The position numbers and the translations under genes were made by a program. DNA of 64,000 bases, from the NCBI GenBank assembly GCA_003024175.1, contig MDYQ01000071.1, forward strand, positions 1 to 64,000. Direction: 5' to 3'. This document shows, one piece after another, positions 24,069-34,734 of this stretch. Within the stretch, counting starts at the first letter, position 1; each line of letters opens with the position of its first letter. Source of the DNA: Planoprotostelium fungivorum. Taxonomy: Eukaryota; Evosea; Variosea; Cavosteliida; Cavosteliaceae. The notes under the pieces were generated by a model that was not told the origin of the DNA, did not search any database, and saw only the letters and a program-made list of their open reading frames with translations.

Positions 24069-26225
24069 ATGGAGTTACCCAATCCATCTGTGACATCTCC
24101 TGTGCGATATGTGAAGCTCGGCGGCATTGCATTTAATCGCATACAAGTTGGTCGTCGAAGGACAGTCATCTTCACAGGTGATTGTGATTTGCGTCGCCAT
24201 CTCCTGATCTTTCTAGTTGCTAACACAGGCACTGAAGGCACTACTATGACAGTCGAAAAAATGAGAGTCATTCAGGTGTGAAATCATTCTCTTTTACTTT
24301 TTGAAACGAATCGATCTCGCATGAGCGACATCACAATTACACTTCGCGATTGATCTCCTCTTAGGTCGATCCCAATCTCCTCACGTCGAGTCCAGCGACT
24401 CTCGACAGTACTCTCACTTTTCACAATCGAATCCATTCACCCATCAGTCACATGGTCACGGAAAGTGAACCCATTCAGGTGATACCACATCATCACGATG
24501 ACTCCCAGTCGTGTTTTGACGATGAAATAGAAGACAGAGTGTCCCTTTTATCTAAGCTTGACACCCAAGCTGCCGATCCACCTGAAGCATCAACATGAAG
24601 TAGAGTGCCACGTAGTATTCGAACCATCACAAGCTGGCTTCTACGCGGCTGTCATCGAAATCTCAACGAGATTTCCACATCCCAGGTACCTCTACCTCGA
24701 CTAATTTCATCAGACTGACACGTTGTAGACAGAGGATTACGCTCCACGGTGAGGCTGAGATCCAGACGCATCCCCAGCAGATCTTTTACGACGTGAGTTC
24801 TCGATGAAATTTCGCATGCTGAAGCGAGTTGTAGAACAGAATGACATCAGAAGCCACGTACAGATCACCTTCTCAATCTTATTTATTAAGCCAACATCAA
24901 TACAAGGGCATCGACGAGGACTCGCGAGGCCAGAGGAGAGAACAGGAGGAAAATTCGATGACAACTCCAGTTACGGGACCAGTCCCTTACTCGGCTCATT
25001 CTACAAAGAGGTGAAATTCATTCTCTCGTTCTGTCTTCTCGCGTTGTAGACGGATATTGAAGGGCGGCAGAATGGACAGACAATTACCCGTTCGAGATTC
25101 TACATCGAGACAACTCTTCCGTCCCTCACCCAACACGACTCCCGAGCGCCGTGCCAATCATCGTCATCATCGAGATGATCGTCACCTCCACGATGGCGAT
25201 GACGATCACGATCATCCGCATCTCGTCGATCGCGATCACGATCATCCACACCGTCACGACGATCGCGATCATCCGCATCACGCCGATCGCGATCATCGTC
25301 ATGACACAAACGGTGATGCAAGTCTTCCGCTCCACCTACCCAGTCCTCTCGCTTCTCTGCAGCAATCACAGACCATCACCGAACGATTCAATCAGATCGA
25401 CGAGAGCATCGCCGATATCCTGCGCGCTCTACAACTGACCAAGAGGAATTCACCCAAAATCGCCTCACCGCAGGTGAGATGGCGGGCTCGTTGTAGATGG
25501 ATACGATGGGTTCGTTGTAGATGGAGCTGACGGGGGTAGGGATTGAATGATACGCAGAGAATCGATATGAAGTCGCTGACGGCTGATCTATCAGATCTTA
25601 GCAGCCTGAGCAGTTTAGACGATCATCGATATTCAGGTGAAAATTCGTAGAATGATGGACGGGCGCGTTGTAGATGAAGCTGATGGTTCGTTGTAGATCG
25701 AGAGGAGGAGTCGATTCAGACGTCGACGATGAGTGAAGAAGACAGACTTTTGTTTGAAGAGATGAGAACGCCGGATAAGAAGAGAGATGCTTCCGATCAC
25801 TGGAAGAGTTTTCTCGATGGTTCATCTAGGGTGATTAGATCTCCATCATCATCTTCACCTTCATCTTCATCACATCTCATGAGATACCGTTCACATCATC
25901 ACAACGAAAACGACGATCATCACGAACAGAGACATCACGCATGCATCATCTGATCTCACATCTCAGTCGAGCACGCCACCCGTGGACAAGATGAGCGACC
26001 TCTATCTGAGGACGGGGAAGCACTCACCATCTTCAAAGACTCCCGCCAAACAACCGACGACGCCACAGATCGCCTCCCTCTTTAAACCACCAGACTACTC
26101 GGAACCGTTCTGGACGGAAAAGATGCAGGTGATTGATTGATGGACTGAACACGATGAGAATGATGTCTATATAGGTAGAGAATACGCCGGTATCGAACAA
26201 ATCGAGGTCACGGAGACATTCTTGA
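24069..26225 (+). CDS. ASH/MSP-type immunoglobulin-like domain protein with coiled/charged C-terminal half
   Basis: The ATG at 24069 opens MELPNPSVTSPVRYVKL, then GIAFNRIQVGRRRTVIFTVA, the start of an ASH/MSP beta-sandwich. Splicing through short introns gives a later strand ECHVVFEPSQAGFYAAVIEI and ITLHGEAEI, the typical 'V.F.P...G.y.a.I.i.....i.L.G' ending. ASH domains occur in cilium, centrosome and membrane-contact proteins. A Ser/Pro-rich region follows, then a His/Asp-rich tract (25140-25320), a short helix (TITERFNQIDESIADILRAL, 25370-25440), further charged exons, and the stop at 26225. The introns at 25480-25560 and 25637-25698 each hold two CGTTGTAGAT copies. The His/Asp tract might instead be an intron. 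Confidence 0.6.
25145..25320. repeat. GATCATC/CACGATC-type low-complexity tract
   Basis: Degenerate short repeats of GATCATCC, CGATCACGATC and related words. All three plus frames and two minus frames stay largely open across it, so open frames here mean little. In the frame of the flanking exons it encodes a His/Asp-rich stretch. Similar GATC/ATC-rich sequence fills clear introns elsewhere, such as 30330-30490. Confidence 0.7.
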
Positions 26226-26422
26226 TGATGTGGAATGGAGTCCGAACTGGAGATGGATGGATGATGATTAAGACGATGGACTGTCGCTCGGAGATGAGAA
26301 TTAAAGCGAAGGTCTGGTGGATGTTTGTTGTTCGCGTGATATGATTAAATATTCATCGTATTCTCTTTTAGGTGTGTGCAGCTTGTAGAATAGATCGAGA
26401 TTTCAGTTTACGAAAAGTCAGC

Positions 26423-28171
26423 ATGATGCTACCATCATCACGCGCTGTTCGTTCTATATCTCTCTTCACACGACCTCATCGCATCACGTGAGTCTATCTG
26501 CCGAGCACGATCTCACCTATCTCGATAGGAGGGTGACACAACGCTGGAACAGTGATGCAGTGACAGAATTGAACTACAAGTGGGACGAGAAGTTAGTCCT
26601 CGATAAAGAGGTGGTTTATCATCTTTATGATCGGCGGATCGAATGATTGACCACTATACTTAGATTCCAGTATTACCTGTTGTCTTCTGTCACGGACTGC
26701 TGGGTGAGAATCGATAATCTCGCGTCCGTGTTCTGATTGAATCATGCAGGCTTCGATCAGTTGGGACCACTCCACTATTGGAGAGGTAAATGTTCATTTG
26801 CCGAATTCCAACCAAACATCACAACAGTCATCATCTGACCATTCCACCAGGTATCAAGAAAGATTTAGAATCGAAAGGAATCAAGACGATCATCATGAGA
26901 GTTCCTCCCACCGATTCCATCGAGGTGATGTCGTCTCACCATCATCTCATCTGACCTCTCTGTAGGGCCGTGCTCTCTTTCTGAGGGATTCATTGAACAA
27001 AGCCATGGAACAGATGCAAGCGGAGAACAAAGGAGATCTCGCCGTCGCCGAAACCCATCGAAGAGGTGTCGCGATCATCATCGTCACATCCTCCTCCATC
27101 ACACACATCTCTCATTCGCATCACTCTCCCATCATCATCCACGTTCATCATGGACGATGACACCGCCTGCAGAACAAGGAGGCACCGTCACTCAATCAGA
27201 GAGGTTGGGAAGTGGATCACAACCGAATCCAAGCAGAGGACACAAAGAGAAGGAATCTCCTCCAACCAAACGAGTGAAGAAGAGATGACTCGTTGTAGAC
27301 TGACGAGCGATCTCGTCAGACGGTGAACAAGGTGCACATCATCGGACACAGCATGGCCGGGTTGGATTGTAGATATCTCATCAGTCAATTGGGAGGACAC
27401 GAATATGTCTTCTCTCTCACTACACTGGGTACTCCACACCGAGGCTCCAGGTATTACCTTCATACGTAATCTGAAATTTCCACCGAATCTCCTCACCCTG
27501 TATTAATGTGGAATTTGGTATTGACTCGTTGTAGTGCGGCGGATTATACTCTGAGGAGGTGGGGAGAGCAGTTCAGAGTGCTCAACCTGCTCAAATTATT
27601 GGGCATCAAGACTGGTGCCTGGAAGAACCTCACGCGACGTTATCTGGGTATTTCGACCGTCTACAACCCGCCAGACTGATTGTTGTAGTGAGAGAATTCA
27701 ATACGAGGGTGAAGAACCATCCGGACGTGCAGTATTATTCTGTATCAGGTGGAGGAGACAAGGCAGTTAGCAAGTGAGTCTTTTTCTCTCTATCCTCTAT
27801 ATCATCACATTTCGTTCGACACGCACATCACGAGAGTACGATGAGAATCGTATGTCGTATCTTCTATGGATGTGTTATCACGATGAACTGATGGAGGATG
27901 TAGGTTCTCTCTGATGAGAATCTTCTACAAGTTGATGTTGGAGCATGAAGGACCCAACGATGGACTCGTGTCGGTTCAATCTGCAAAGTGGGGACAACAT
28001 CTTGGAATCGTAGAGGTACGCCGTTCATTCGGATGATGGATGCAAATGACTCGTCACCAGATGGATCATTTAGAGATGGTGAATTGGAGTCTATCGAAGG
28101 ATACTCTCTATCTGTATCGAAACATTGCCCGTCTGTTGGCTGAGAAGGAGAAGGAGGCTGGCATTCAATAA
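26423..28171 (+). CDS. Alpha/beta-hydrolase triacylglycerol lipase-like protein
   Basis: The fold starts with VLPVVFCHGLLGFDQLGPL, the HG oxyanion strand. The nucleophile elbow is GHSMAG (near 27350), then TTLGTPHRGS, the usual lipase follow-on. A later NDGLVSVQSAKWG (about 27957) supplies the acid, and MDHLEMV (about 28060) the histidine. The triad Ser-Asp-His is therefore visible. The family includes fungal and protist triacylglycerol lipases. The N-terminus from the ATG at 26423 is Arg/Ser-rich with almost no acid (MMLPSSRAVRSISLFTRPHR), resembling a mitochondrial presequence. A possible 25-nt intron lies at about 27270-27298. The C-terminus ends in a Lys/Glu helix. Confidence 0.82.
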
Positions 28172-28431
28172 AGACTTCGGGCGATGAAGTCATCGTCTGA
28201 TGTGCTAGGATAATTAATTATCATCAAGGTTGAGGTGACATACAGATGACATAGCGGCTAGACGGCCTAGGTAGGCAGTGGTAACGATCGATGAGTCTGG
28301 AAAGAGAAGCGGGTGTTCAGGCTGTTTAGAAGTTGGTGGATCGAAGGGACAAAAAAATATTTCAAACGAGGAACATCCCGACATCCACCAGGGCTCATAT
28401 CACGCCGAAAGAGATCTAACCGTCTCTGTCC
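28172..28431. other. Intergenic spacer
   Basis: No supported gene. The following gene may have an additional non-coding or short coding exon here (about 28290-28390, bounded by plausible AG sites). Confidence 0.4.
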
Positions 28432-31400
28432 ATGGACAGGAACGGAAGCAGCTATACGATCGTCTCCCAGAAGAGTCGATCATCCGTGTCCCACCTCTGT
28501 CTCGTCAATCGGGACTTGTGGTGCGGTGTGGGAAAGAGTCTATGGATATGGAGTACCAATGTGAAGACTACTTCTCGATATCATTTCACATATGTTCCAT
28601 CGATCTTCTGAGAGATGTTCAAAACTGATGTTGTCACTCAGAAGACACAACCAAAGAAGGAAATAGCTGCTCACGACGGGAACATCACTTCCATAATCTA
28701 CGTCGAAGATGGGAGCCCACCATCTCTGGGGAGATCTCACACGACACTCGATTTAGAGAGTCAATCTGTCAAGGTGATCCTCTATCGTTCTCGATGCGGT
28801 AACATTCCAACATTCACAGGCGGAGTTGATTCGAAGAGGAGTGAGTGATCCAAAAGTCAGCCGTCATCGCAGTCTCTCTCGTTCATTACCCAAGGTGAAC
28901 ATCTTTTGCACGATCGATCACGCCAATCTAGAACCATCTCATTTATTTCAGAACATGTCGGAGATGGTAGACACCACCGGCACCATGATTCCAAGACGTT
29001 CCGTATGGACATCATCCACCGATGGAAGCATCAAGATCTGGGACATCGAAGAACACAATGTAATCATCGTCTTCATCGATCCCATTTCTCCATCATCTGA
29101 TCTCATCTCTCAGGATTTTCGTCTGTGTCGAATATTGATGCAAGATATTTCACCACCCGAAGCCATCGGCTGCATGAAGTTTGTCAACGGCACCATCTGG
29201 GCGGCAACCAAGAGTTCGATCTTCCTCTACGACAAGGAGGGAAACTTCCGAGGAAAATTTCAAGGTGAGAAGATTCTCTGAACATTCTGTGTCGACACGC
29301 AAACAGTGGGAGAGGAAGAAATACCGAATTGCATCGTCAACACGAATAGCAAGCACGTGTGGATATCTTATGGTGCCGTTCTACTGGTCTACAACGCTCA
29401 CGTTTTTCCCGCCCAGGTGAGGATATTTCAGAGAAAATTCTGAGACAGATCAGGGGAAGATGATCAAATCTCATCGAAGACTGACGGATCACACAACGAA
29501 GATCAGTAGCATGCTTTATGTCGACAACATCGTGTGGAGTTGTGAAACGTCAGGGGACATCATACTGTGGAGTGCAGAGGTGATTCATCTTGTATACATC
29601 GCGTGATCATCAGAACGATCATCATCATCCAAGTCTGTTCAATGTGCCGACGATCATCGATCGATGATCATCGATCGATGATCGCATGAGATGATCTGAT
29701 CCCATCTCAGTTATTCGAACCAGTCATGCCCAACATCCGAAAAGCTCATGCGAGCATCATCAGAGACATCATCATCTGTCAACAAGGTAGAGACGATCGG
29801 TCCGGTGAAGTCTGGACGTGCAGCGACGACAACACCGTTCGAATCTGGGACAAGCAGGTGATCCATCTACAACGTGCCATTTCGATAAAACTCCACCAGA
29901 ACATGTTGTGCGTCAGATCGATCCGTACGAAGACCAACGTCCTCTGCATGGCTCACGTCAAACGTGACGTCGCGGGAGAATCGACCGGTAATTCGCAGAA
30001 ATTTCGTCGAAAACTGAACAAAATTTCAGTCTGGGTCGGCAGCGGTGACCACTTGGGCTACATGAAGGAAGAAGCTCCTCTACCGACGAGCCGCAGGCTC
30101 ATCACCTACACGAACGGTGATAAGTATGTGGGAGAAATTTACGCCGCGCCACACGTTGTAGCGAGACATGGAAGGGGTGAATTCCATTCAGTAGGGGGAG
30201 ATATTTACGTCGGCTACTGGGCCAACGATCAAGTGAGTGGATGGTGGAGGTAGAGGTGACGAGAACAGAGGCACGGATATGGAGTGACGACGTATAAGAA
30301 CAAGGACAAGTATTATGGGCACTGGTGAGAGTATCAACTGTCGATCGTCATCGTGATGGAGATGATGATCGTGCGATGATGTCGAACTTGATCGCGATCG
30401 TGGTCATCTGATCATGATTCACATCACGATCAGCATCATCACAATCACGATCACCACCACGCTCATCATCGCATGTGCCAATACATACTTCGATTGACAC
30501 GCGTCAGGACCGATGACAAGAGACAAGGATACGGTGTGTACGTACATTACGACGGCACCTGCTACGAGGGAGAATGGAAAGACGACAGAAAAGGCGGGAA
30601 AGGGAGATTACTCCTCCCCAACGGTGACACGCTGCAGGGTGAAATTCGGGCGAAATTTCGAATCGACTCAAATCGGTCAGGTGAATGGAAAGGAGAAGAC
30701 GTAATCAAGGCAACCTACGTCAAAGGCAGCACGACAAACGTACCACAGTGAGTGAAATTCCATCGAAATTTCATTCAAAATTCCGACGTCGTCATCCAGT
30801 TGCGTGGAAGGATTGTTTCGCTCCGCCTGGAAGATTCCCGTAAATTTCGAAGAATATTTTGGCGGGAAGACGCTGCCCATGCGGAAATGGAGCTACTTCA
30901 CCACGCAGCAAGTCAAACTCGTCGTCACGAGTCTCAAACACCAATACCCCGCCAATACCATATCATCACGTGACCTGTCCACCCTCCTCTTGTGAGAAAT
31001 CTCATCGAAATTTCACCGTTCCCCGCAGTTGACGTCTATCCCAGGAACGATCGCAGTTGCTTGGGCTCTTCTGTCGCCGAGTTCTGCTACATGTTCGAAG
31101 CCTCGTATCACTTCACCTATGGAGAGTCATCCACGCTACTGCACCACGCAGTAGACGACGTACATTCTTTCCTCAGTATCCTGAAATTTCCACGGAATTT
31201 CGAACTTCTTTTTCCTTGACGAGTTGTAGATGGGATGTCGGTCATGATCAGTCGGTGCTTTACGAACGTGAACGAGAAGAGATGTTGGCAGATGATCAGT
31301 GACGTCGTCTTCTCTAAAATTTATGATTCTCTCTTCACCCTGTACAAAGCCACGGTGATGATATTCTTCTCTTTTTCACAAATTCTGAAAACATTCAAAA

Positions 31401-32834
31401 TTTTCCTCTCTGTGCTTTTTTTCGTCAAAGATTAAGAATTCGGACGAATTGTACAGCTTCATACTATTCTACAATAGTGTAGATACATCTTCCATCTTCA
31501 CAATCTCCTCCATTTTCTCTGACCTTCTATAGAATCAGAGCGTCGACACCCTCCTCACCGTAAAGACACGCTGTCTCTCTCAAGTGACATTAGAACAATT
31601 GGGAACACGTCCGGATCTTATCTTCGGAAGATCTGGTTCCGCGGAACCGGACAGTTTCCTGGGAAACGAGTCGGAAGCTCCGTACTTGGAGGCGGTGAAC
31701 AAGCTGAGGCAACTTTCGGAATTCCGAACGGTTTCTCGGAAATTAGGAATCCTAAAAGAAGCATCTCGGACCATCCTGCAGTGCATAAGCGATCACTGCT
31801 TCAAAGAGTGAGTGATGAAATTTCGCGGAAGATTCTGAAGGAAGAAGAGACGAGAGGGAGGAGGTTTGCGAGGAAGAGGGGGCTCCGGAGGCTGGTGAGG
31901 GGTCTGTTCCCGCCAAAATTGACGGCATCTAGGTCTCGAAAATTCGGGATATTTTCTGGAGGATTCTCCGGTCATGTCGAGAAATTCGGAGGAAATTTCG
32001 ATAGGGGTACACGCCGTGTGAGTCTCAATCGTTTGCAACGGCCGCATGATATATATTGATGCGTTGTAGAGGATCTGAGGACAAATTACCCATTTTATTG
32101 TACTGCCTCATCCAAGCGAGGATTCCACAACTGCACTCTGAACTCTGTTGGATGAAAGAATTTGCCCTACCTCAAGTGAATCTGAATCAGAAGAATCGAT
32201 GAAAACTCACGTTCGACAGGTCTTCACATCGGAAGCTCAGTATCGATTGATCGAGTTGGAGCAAGCGATCACTTATCTCGAATTCTTGGAATGGAACATC
32301 ATAGACGAAGACGGTCTGTTAGTCTCCGTATCGAGCCTAGAGAAGAGAATCAGTTATAGCTTATTGAAGTCGGTCAACCGCATGAAAAACAACGAGTCAC
32401 CACAGCTATTGTGGATATCTGAGGTGAGATTCCACGCCGAATACATCGCATCGTTCACCACACCATCGACTTTTATCATCACTCCATCATCGTCATCACG
32501 AACGACATCATCACACGTTCCATCCGATCATCATAGACACCACCTCATCTCTAAACAGGTCCTTCTCATCTGTGGCAGCCGCAGGTCCACCCCCGACGAT
32601 GCCTACGATTTTGTTCTAGACAGAGAATACAACAGCTACACTCGCGATGATCTGTGGTTAGACTTGATCAACTCCGTATTGGAACCATTGGGGGTTCGAT
32701 TGGAGAGGGAGGAAGGACAAGTGACTCAGACGAGAGTGCACCTGAATAAGAGGATACCTCAGTATGTATACACGAAACTGGCCAGGTTATTGGAAGAAGA
32801 AATCATGAAGATCAAATGGAGTAAAGAACGGTAG
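28432..32834 (+). CDS. WD40-MORN-VPS9 protein (alsin-like Rab5-type exchange factor candidate)
   Basis: The N-terminal half has WD40-type blades: LWCGVGKSLWIWS, VWTSSTDGSIKIWD (about 29010), IWAATKSSIFLYD, IVWSCETSGDIILW and VWTCSDDNTVRIWD (about 29815). MORN repeats follow (YTNGDKYVGEIY at about 30110, GYGVTTYKNKDKYYGHW, GYGVYVHYDGTCYEGEW at about 30535). The C-terminal part fits a VPS9 domain: KLPILLYCLIQARIPQLHSE (about 32082-32150), then LIELEQAITYLEFLEW. VPS9 domains activate Rab5-class GTPases on early endosomes, and alsin (ALS2) combines MORN and VPS9 in the same order. Here a WD40 propeller takes the place of alsin's RCC1 and DH/PH parts. The start at 28432 has a good context, but an extra 5' exon is possible. 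Confidence 0.8.
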
Positions 32835-32875
32835 CAACTGTGTCGAATAAGATGGATTCCCTCATCAACAACAAA

Positions 32876-32968
32876 ATCATCAACACATCAACATAATCAC
32901 ATCAACATCATCAACACATCAACATAATCACATCAACATCATCAACACATCAACACAATCACATCAAC
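32876..32968. repeat. 31-bp minisatellite, three copies
   Basis: Three head-to-tail copies of a 31-bp unit beginning ATCATCAACACATCAACATA. The first two are identical and the third has one substitution. It lies directly downstream of the VPS9 gene, in its likely 3' UTR or terminator region. Confidence 0.85.
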
Positions 32969-33037
32969 AACAACAACATCAACTTTCAATCGCATTCAAA
33001 CAGTTATGTTTCCATTTCATGTTGCATTTTATGTGTA

Positions 33038-34684
33038 TCAGTAGGAAGGTTTGCAGTTGGGATAAGAGCTGCAGGCGAGGATCCTTCTACCGTTAGCATC
33101 GGGTCTCTCTGTCATGGGGAGATTACAGGTGGGGCAGGACTTTGTCTTTCCCTTCTTCTCGTCTTCTCCTTTTCCTCTCGGTTCTGTCTCTTCATTCAGT
33201 TTGTGTGTCATGATGTGATTGATCTGACGTGATTGGCCATGTCACATCATTTCAATGTGATGATCGATGTCTGACTGTGAAGTGAAATGGTTTCACCTAA
33301 AGCGCCTGTCTTTGTGTTATCGTACCAAGGCACACTCCCCTGCACCAATTTCTTGAACGTGTTCCTCCTCTCCTCCACCGTCGGTGGCCTGGATGAATCA
33401 CCCTGCACTAGATTGTACTTTCTCTTCGTGTTCGGTCCTTTCGCTCCCACGACATTCAAGAAGCCTGATTCTCTTCAGTATTTCATTCTATTTCGTGTGT
33501 TTATATCACCTTCATTCTTGCTGTTCATACCCACAAAGTGAAGGTTGAACGTGCCTTTCTTTGCACGCAGGCGACCCTCGATGTGGCCAGACTGAGTGAT
33601 CTGCAGTAGATCAATATCTTGTGACGATCTACAACGCGTACGTTTCCCACGTATTCCCGTGGTAACTTGTGACTGTTCGAACTGGTACCACGGTGCAGTA
33701 TCTGTGATGTCGTCGGAAAAATTTCTGTTTTTTCATTTTCACCTCAAACTCTGAGAACTTGACTTGTTTCTCGTCGATGAGAAGACCTTCCAAGCTAGTT
33801 CTGGTACCATCAGTCCATTCCATAACACCCGATATCTGTTCGCGAATGAGATGACGCGTCCATCATCGTGTAGGTCACCCTCTTCCTCTTCTCATCTTCC
33901 GTGTCTTTACGAGAAGTGATGAAGAGACGGAAAGATTGAGAGTGTTCGGCTGCATCAGTCATAGTCCCAGTCCATTCCGCACCCAAAATGATCAACGCCC
34001 TCCGATCTGATCGGATGAGTCGTCTCAACATCTCTTCTCTCTCACCTTCACCGACTTCCAGCCCCGAGAAGACCTGTTGAAAGTGTGAACTGATGCAAGT
34101 TTTCGTGATGGACAAGAAGAGGAGGAAGAAGTAAAGATAAGGAAGAGCTTACGTCGATGACGCCTGCCAGCTCGGAGGATGTCTTGTTGACCTCATCTTG
34201 ATCTCTCACGACGAGGAACAGACGTAATAACCAGTGGCACCCAATGGTCTGACAATGAGAGAGAGCCTGTGACGGTCGGTTAGTCGATGAAGAAGGTGAC
34301 GTGGTGGGATTCACCTCCTGTAATTCGGGGTCTGAAGTGATGGTGATGAGATCTTGTTCTTCGTCTCTCCATTTGAGGGATATCGTGTGTCCTGTGAATA
34401 TTCGATGGTGATACGAAGAATAAGTTCGTTCAATAGTCACCCTCCGTATTGAGATATTGAAAGGTTTTTGAGAGATTCTCTACGATAGCGTCGAACGTTA
34501 TCTCATTGTCTTTCGCAATGATGGATGATATCCTGATAACATGTCAAACACTCGAGAGGCAGACATCATACCTGTTCTCTATCGGTTTCTCTTGTTCTCC
34601 CAATACAGTCGCGTTGATGATCAACTTTCCAGGCACTCTCATTCTCTTTCGTGTATTGTGTCTCTCCCCACCAGATTTCCTCAT
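33038..34684 (-). CDS. PB1-domain protein with C-terminal C4 zinc finger
   Basis: The ATG at 34684 leads into KLIINATVLGEQEKPIENR, then DNEITFDAIVENLSKTFQ and LKWRDEEQDLITITSDPELQE. This is a PB1 domain with the acidic D-E-(E/D)..D..SD motif, so it can dock basic-type PB1 partners. The middle contains beta-rich repeats around tryptophan/glycine (ILGAEWTGTMTD, VMEWTDGTRTSLEGLL, SGHIEGRLRAKKGTFNLHFV). The C-terminus has a topoisomerase-type zinc ribbon, CPTCNLPMTERPDANG then CSSYPNC, ending at 33038. Such architectures serve as signalling or autophagy scaffolds in other proteins, but I cannot assign this one. An intron near 33650 ends with GCGTTGTAG. Confidence 0.65.
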
Positions 34685-34734
34685 TGTAAATCTCCTATTC
34701 CAAGAAAACATTAAATTCCAAATAAATCCCTCCT

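Noticed and set aside
25100-25369. Minus-strand Asp/Arg-rich open frame
   Set aside because: By-product of the GATC-rich repeat, which keeps several frames open at once.
25489-25698. Use of the internal TTGTAG copies as splice acceptors in the 25.5-25.7 kb introns
   Set aside because: The frame of flanking exons is kept only by the last AG in each intron, so the earlier copies are internal there. The motif therefore does not always mark the 3' splice site.
32876-32968. CRISPR-like array
   Set aside because: Three direct 31-bp units with no spacers in a eukaryotic 3' region; an ordinary minisatellite.
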